Translations under genes and position numbers: made by a program
Assembly (NCBI RefSeq): GCF_000145255.1
Contig: NC_014394.1
Coordinates: 3,098,472-3,162,471 of the forward strand
DNA length: 64,000 nt
Reading direction: 5' to 3'
Source of the DNA: Gallionella capsiferriformans ES-2
GTDB taxonomy: Bacteria; Pseudomonadota; Gammaproteobacteria; Burkholderiales; Gallionellaceae
In this document: positions 60,271 through 64,000 of the stretch, in pieces
Layout of the letters: each line of letters starts with the position of its first letter
Numbering within the stretch: position 1 is the first letter of the stretch
Notes under the pieces: model-generated
What the model was told of the DNA's origin: nothing
The model's database searches: none
Seen by the model: the letters and a program-made list of their open reading frames with translations, nothing else

Positions 60271-61599
60271 TTATTTGCCGATACAGAAGCGGCTGAAAAT
60301 TTCTCCCAGCAGATCATCAGCCGAAAATTTTCCGGTAATACTACTCAACGCCTGTTGAGTGAGGCGCAATTCTTCGGCGAACAGTTCGGGATGATCCAGT
60401 AGCTGTTCAGCCTGTTGAAGATGGATATTTGCCTGATTCAATGCGATCAGATGGCGTTCTCGCGCGATAAACGTGCCGCCTTCCTGATTGTGCCAGCCTA
60501 TTTGTTTGAGGATCTGCTCACGCAACGTGTCTATCCCCAACCCGGACTTCGCCGAGATGTAAATACCCGCGTCATTTGAGAGTGCGCCCTGCAGCAGATC
60601 GGCCTTGTTATAAACTTGCAGGCGGGGAATTTCAACGGGAAATCCGGCAATAATAGCTAAATCTCCCTCACTGCAACCTTGGGCGGCATCAAGCAGCATC
60701 AAAATGAGATCCGCACGACCGACCGTCTGGTGAGTACGTGCCATCCCCATGTTTTCAACTTCGTCTCCCGACTCGCGCAGTCCTGCGGTATCCATGATGT
60801 GCAGAGGGACACCGCGGATCTGAATCGCCTGACGGATGACATCCCGGGTCGTTCCAGGCACATCGCTGACCAGCGCCACCTCTTCTCCTGCGAGCCGGTT
60901 GAGCAGACTGGATTTACCTACATTGGGGCGGCCAACAAGGGCAATATGCGCGCCTTCGCGCAGCAAACTCCCCTGCTTAGCCGTAGCCAGGGTCTGCGCT
61001 AATTTGGTTTTAATTTTTTCCAGCAGGCGATCACGGTGACTGGTATCAACGACCTCAATATCTTCTTCGGGAAAGTCCAGCATCGCTTCGACCAACATGC
61101 GCAGCAGCGTCAGCTCTTCTACCAGCCCGTTGATTGCCGCAGAAAAATCCCCATGCAAGGATCGCATGGCACTGCGCGCCGCTTCTGTAGTGGTCGCTTC
61201 AATGAGATCAGCCACACTCTCAGCCTGCGCCAAATCAATTTTGTCATTCAGAAAAGCACGGCGGGTAAATTCACCTGCTTCGGCCAGACGAACGCCCAGC
61301 CCCAGACAGCGTTGCAGTAACAAGTGCAGGACGGCAGCACCGCCGTGCCCCTGCAATTCAAGCACGTCTTCACCGGTGTAGGAATGCGGGGCAGGAAAAT
61401 ACAGGGCAATCCCCTGATCAATGACTTCCCCCGTTTCATCCTTGAAATCGGTGTAAGTAGCGTGGCGCGCGACGGGCAATCTGCCCAGTATCGCCTCCGC
61501 AATAGAGCCGAGTCCACTGCCTGAAATACGTACCACCCCCACACCACCGCGCCCCTGCGCAGTGGCAATCGCGGCGATCGTATCAGCGCTTGGCGGCAC
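60271..61599 (-). CDS. mnmE: tRNA modification GTPase MnmE
   Basis: 442 residues. N-terminal folate-binding domain ([20 protein letters not shown]), G domain with [16 protein letters not shown] and DVPGTTRD, and C-terminal FCIGK motif with the essential Cys. Partner of MnmG. Overlaps yidC by 17 bp. Confidence 0.98.
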   Translation of the reverse strand: MPPSADTIAAIATAQGRGGVGVVRISGSGLGSIAEAILGRLPVARHATYTDFKDETGEVIDQGIALYFPAPHSYTGEDVLELQGHGGAAVLHLLLQRCLGLGVRLAEAGEFTRRAFLNDKIDLAQAESVADLIEATTTEAARSAMRSLHGDFSAAINGLVEELTLLRMLVEAMLDFPEEDIEVVDTSHRDRLLEKIKTKLAQTLATAKQGSLLREGAHIALVGRPNVGKSSLLNRLAGEEVALVSDVPGTTRDVIRQAIQIRGVPLHIMDTAGLRESGDEVENMGMARTHQTVGRADLILMLLDAAQGCSEGDLAIIAGFPVEIPRLQVYNKADLLQGALSNDAGIYISAKSGLGIDTLREQILKQIGWHNQEGGTFIARERHLIALNQANIHLQQAEQLLDHPELFAEELRLTQQALSSITGKFSADDLLGEIFSRFCIGK

Positions 61600-63208
61600 C
61601 CGCTACCTCAATACTGCGAGTGATATACCATTGCTGAGCGATGGACAAGGCGTTGTTGACGATCGAGTACAACACCAATCCGGCCGGAAACCAGAAGAAC
61701 ACCACGCTAAACGCGATCGGCATGATTTTCATGATTTTAGCCTGTATTGGATCCGGCGGGACCGGATTCAACTTAGACTGCAGAAACATACTGGCGCCCA
61801 TCAGAACAGGCAACACGAAAAACGGATCCGCTGCTGACAGATCGGTAATCCAACCGAAGAACGGTGCATTTCGCATTTCTACGCTGGCCAGAATCGACCA
61901 ATACAGTGCGATAAATACCGGAATCTGAATCAAGACCGGCAGACACCCGCCTAACGGGTTGATCTTTTCGGTTTTATACAGATCCATCATTGCACGATTG
62001 AGCTTTTCACGATCGTCCGCATGCTGCAGTTTGATTTTTTCCAGTTTAGGCGCAACCACACGCATTTTTGCCATTGAGCGATAACTCGCCGCCGACAAAG
62101 GGAAAAACAACAGTTTGATCAGCACAGTTAGCAGGATGATTGCGACCCCCCAGTTTTGCACCATGCCCTGAATAAATGTCAGCGTCCAGAAGATTGGCGT
62201 TGCAACCACGGTCAGCCACCCGTAGTCCACCGTCAATCCTAAGCCCGGTGCGATACTATCCAGTGTCGATTGGGCAGGTCCTGCATACAGTGGCATGGAT
62301 ACCACCGCTTTTTGTCCCGGCGCGATAGCAGCGACCGGCACAATAACACCTGCGGAGTAAGCATCACCTTCCAGTTTACGGGTAAAAAACTCGCGACTGG
62401 TCTTGTCTTTCGGCAGCCAGGCTGCGACGAAATAGTGCTGCAGGATACCAATCCAGCCGTTATCACCCTCTTTGGGATAATCAATTTTTCCTTTTTCAAC
62501 ATCTGAAAAAGCAATTTTCTGGAATTTTTCCTTGTCCGTATATACGGCCATACCGGTGTATGTCGGCACCATTTTGGATCCGCCCGCCGGATCAATGCTG
62601 TCACGGATAAGCTGGAAGTAAGCCGAGGTCGTTATAGGCGCGGCAGTGGTATTTTCAATTTCATATGCGACATCGACAACATAGCTACTCTTATGAAAGG
62701 TCAATAACTTCACAACCTTCATTCCGTTAGCGGCTACAGCTGCTAATTTCACTTCCAGTTTATCGCCCGTCAGCTGGTAACTATCCTGTTCCGCGCTAAA
62801 TACGGTTGTATGATTAGGCATACCAGTACCCAGCAGGCCTGATTGTGCTATGTAATTATGCGTACCGCTGCCCTTTTCAAACAAGACGAATTGCTTAGTT
62901 TTGTCCTGACCGTCTAAGTGCTTAATAAAATCTAAACGCTGGATATCTCCACCCACGCTGTTGATTTCAGCTTCCAAAAAATCAGTTTTAACCTTGATTA
63001 TTTTTCCGGTTTCAACTTTTGCTGCCTGTTGAATAATAGCGGCTTGTGCTGCCAGATCAGTGGGTTTCGTCGTGGCCACAGGCAAGTCAGACTTAGTCGT
63101 GGCGGCTTGCTGTACGACAGGTGGGTTCTGATAGCGCTGCCAACCATCCCAGACCATCATCAGCGAGAAGGAGAAAATTAAAAACAGGAAAAGTCTCTGG
63201 AAGTCCAT
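61583..63208 (-). CDS. yidC: Membrane protein insertase YidC
   Basis: 541 residues. N-terminal membrane helix, large periplasmic domain (about 60-340), then five C-terminal helices. WTLTFIQGMVQNWGVAIILL and NPLGGCLPVLIQIPVFIALY are the conserved insertase segments. Confidence 0.98.
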   Translation of the reverse strand: MDFQRLFLFLIFSFSLMMVWDGWQRYQNPPVVQQAATTKSDLPVATTKPTDLAAQAAIIQQAAKVETGKIIKVKTDFLEAEINSVGGDIQRLDFIKHLDGQDKTKQFVLFEKGSGTHNYIAQSGLLGTGMPNHTTVFSAEQDSYQLTGDKLEVKLAAVAANGMKVVKLLTFHKSSYVVDVAYEIENTTAAPITTSAYFQLIRDSIDPAGGSKMVPTYTGMAVYTDKEKFQKIAFSDVEKGKIDYPKEGDNGWIGILQHYFVAAWLPKDKTSREFFTRKLEGDAYSAGVIVPVAAIAPGQKAVVSMPLYAGPAQSTLDSIAPGLGLTVDYGWLTVVATPIFWTLTFIQGMVQNWGVAIILLTVLIKLLFFPLSAASYRSMAKMRVVAPKLEKIKLQHADDREKLNRAMMDLYKTEKINPLGGCLPVLIQIPVFIALYWSILASVEMRNAPFFGWITDLSAADPFFVLPVLMGASMFLQSKLNPVPPDPIQAKIMKIMPIAFSVVFFWFPAGLVLYSIVNNALSIAQQWYITRSIEVAGAAKR

Positions 63209-63228
63209 GATGGTATTTTTAAATTAAT

Positions 63229-63438
63229 TTAGGGTGCAGGGTCGTAACCACCTGGATTCCAGGGATTACAGCGTGCGATACGCTTGATGCTCAACCACGA
63301 GCCTGTGATAAGACCGTGTCGTGTCAATGCATCACAGGCGTAATGAGAACAGCTTGGGGTAAAACGGCAAGTCGGCGGACGCATCGGACTGATCAGATAC
63401 TGGTAGCCATGAATTACTTTAATCAGGATTCTGCGCAT
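63229..63438 (-). CDS. yidD: Membrane protein insertion efficiency factor YidD
   Basis: 69 residues: [34 protein letters not shown] and [13 protein letters not shown] short membrane-associated protein always beside yidC and rnpA; overlaps rnpA by 16 bp. Confidence 0.95.
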   Translation of the reverse strand: MRRILIKVIHGYQYLISPMRPPTCRFTPSCSHYACDALTRHGLITGSWLSIKRIARCNPWNPGGYDPAP

Positions 63439-63794
63439 CTTATTGCCACCCGACTGAAAAGTTTATTCAAACCATCGCTGCATGTCATTCTGTCCGGGCG
63501 TTCACCGCTACGCGCCATCACAACAAGATCAATGCCGCATCCCTTGATTTGATGAACTCTGAATAATTCGCGAATTTCGCGCTTAACCTTGTTTCGATTG
63601 ACCGAATTGGGAATATACCTTTTCGCTACAACGATACCGAGGCGTGCTTTTTTTGTATTATTCGGCATAAAAAAAAGCTTGAAATACTTGTCTGAAAGCA
63701 CATGTGATTTCAGACATTGTCCATAGCCTTCACTGCGCGGAATCCGTTGCGCAGCTGCAAAGCTATTGGGATGCTTACACTGCGAGTCTTGCAC
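63423..63794 (-). CDS. rnpA: Ribonuclease P protein component
   Basis: About 123 residues. The core shows [20 protein letters not shown] and [10 protein letters not shown], the RNR RNA-binding motif. The start is uncertain: the GTG at 63794 lies inside rpmH, and further upstream GTG or ATG codons are also open. A start within the rpmH end seems needed to keep the usual N-terminus ([14 protein letters not shown]). Confidence 0.92.
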   Translation of the reverse strand: MQDSQCKHPNSFAAAQRIPRSEGYGQCLKSHVLSDKYFKLFFMPNNTKKARLGIVVAKRYIPNSVNRNKVKREIRELFRVHQIKGCGIDLVVMARSGERPDRMTCSDGLNKLFSRVAIRCAES

Positions 63795-63909
63795 GGCCCT
63801 TGGCACGACGAGCACGGATAACTGCACGGCCACCACGTGTTTTCATGCGAACTAAAAAGCCGTGGGTACGTTTTCTCTTGGTAACTGATGGTTGGTATGT
63901 GCGTTTCAT
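63775..63909 (-). CDS. rpmH: 50S ribosomal protein L34
   Basis: 44 residues: [44 protein letters not shown]. Full length, with AAGGA upstream. First gene of the minus-strand cluster; dnaA and the origin are expected just beyond the window. Confidence 0.99.
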   Translation of the reverse strand: MKRTYQPSVTKRKRTHGFLVRMKTRGGRAVIRARRAKGRARLAV

Positions 63910-63944
63910 TCTGAAATTATCCTTGGGAAGTCATAAAACGCGAT

Positions 63945-63973
63945 ATTACAATGTGTTAAGCGCCTCATGTCAA
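63945..63973 (-). promoter_or_regulatory. Promoter of rpmH
   Basis: On the minus strand, TTGACA and TGTAAT are separated by 17 bp, ending 36 bp before the rpmH ATG. The -35 is perfect. Confidence 0.7.
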
Positions 63974-64000
63974 GACAAATTTACTTCTCCGACTGTGAAT

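Overview
The window is chromosomal DNA from a Gram-negative proteobacterium, most likely a betaproteobacterium of the Nitrosomonadales/Gallionellaceae type. That placement is inferred from gene order and protein style, because there is no rRNA gene to confirm it. The right end has the classical origin-proximal order, all on the minus strand: rpmH, rnpA, yidD, yidC, mnmE, mnmG, rsmG, parA, parB, atpIBEFHAGDC, glmU, glmS. A parS-like site lies between mnmG and mnmE.

The left part (1-19.9 kb) is ordinary backbone. It holds an RND efflux operon (its outer-membrane gene is cut by the window edge) and the conserved rsmI/lpoA/yraN/diaA/dolP block for 16S rRNA modification, peptidoglycan synthase activation, replication control and envelope integrity. 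It also holds heptose and ubiquinone genes (rfaE2-type, ubiE, ubiJ, ubiB), a small ParE-type toxin-antitoxin pair, an RNA methyltransferase and hemJ. An orphan ParA ATPase and a soluble histidine kinase lie next to the mobile region.

The middle of the window is a complete Tn7-like transposon, about 23,150 bp (22357-45506), inserted 23 bp downstream of the glmS stop codon, the position of attTn7. It has near-perfect terminal inverted repeats, repeated TnsB-type 15-mers at both ends (three at a 20-bp period next to glmS) and a 5-bp target duplication AGTTG. It encodes TnsA, TnsB and TnsC, two TniQ/TnsD-type proteins and a small helix-turn-helix protein. Its cargo is an OLD-type ATPase/TOPRIM nuclease, a type I restriction-modification system (hsdRMS) placed between tnsC and the tniQ genes, three small membrane or hydrophobic proteins, an XRE regulator, and a full phosphite-oxidation operon ptxABCDE. 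The ptx operon is bracketed by its own pair of ~100-bp inverted repeats about 83% identical, so it looks like a module nested inside the transposon.

Just outside the left end is the right end of a second, related element, facing the other way. This suggests repeated insertion at the same attTn7 site. The tns operon sits at the end away from glmS, opposite to Tn7 itself, and is preceded by a run of hairpins that may form a structured RNA leader. Taken together, the island combines site-specific transposition into a safe site, candidate and established types of phage defence, and use of a reduced phosphorus source.
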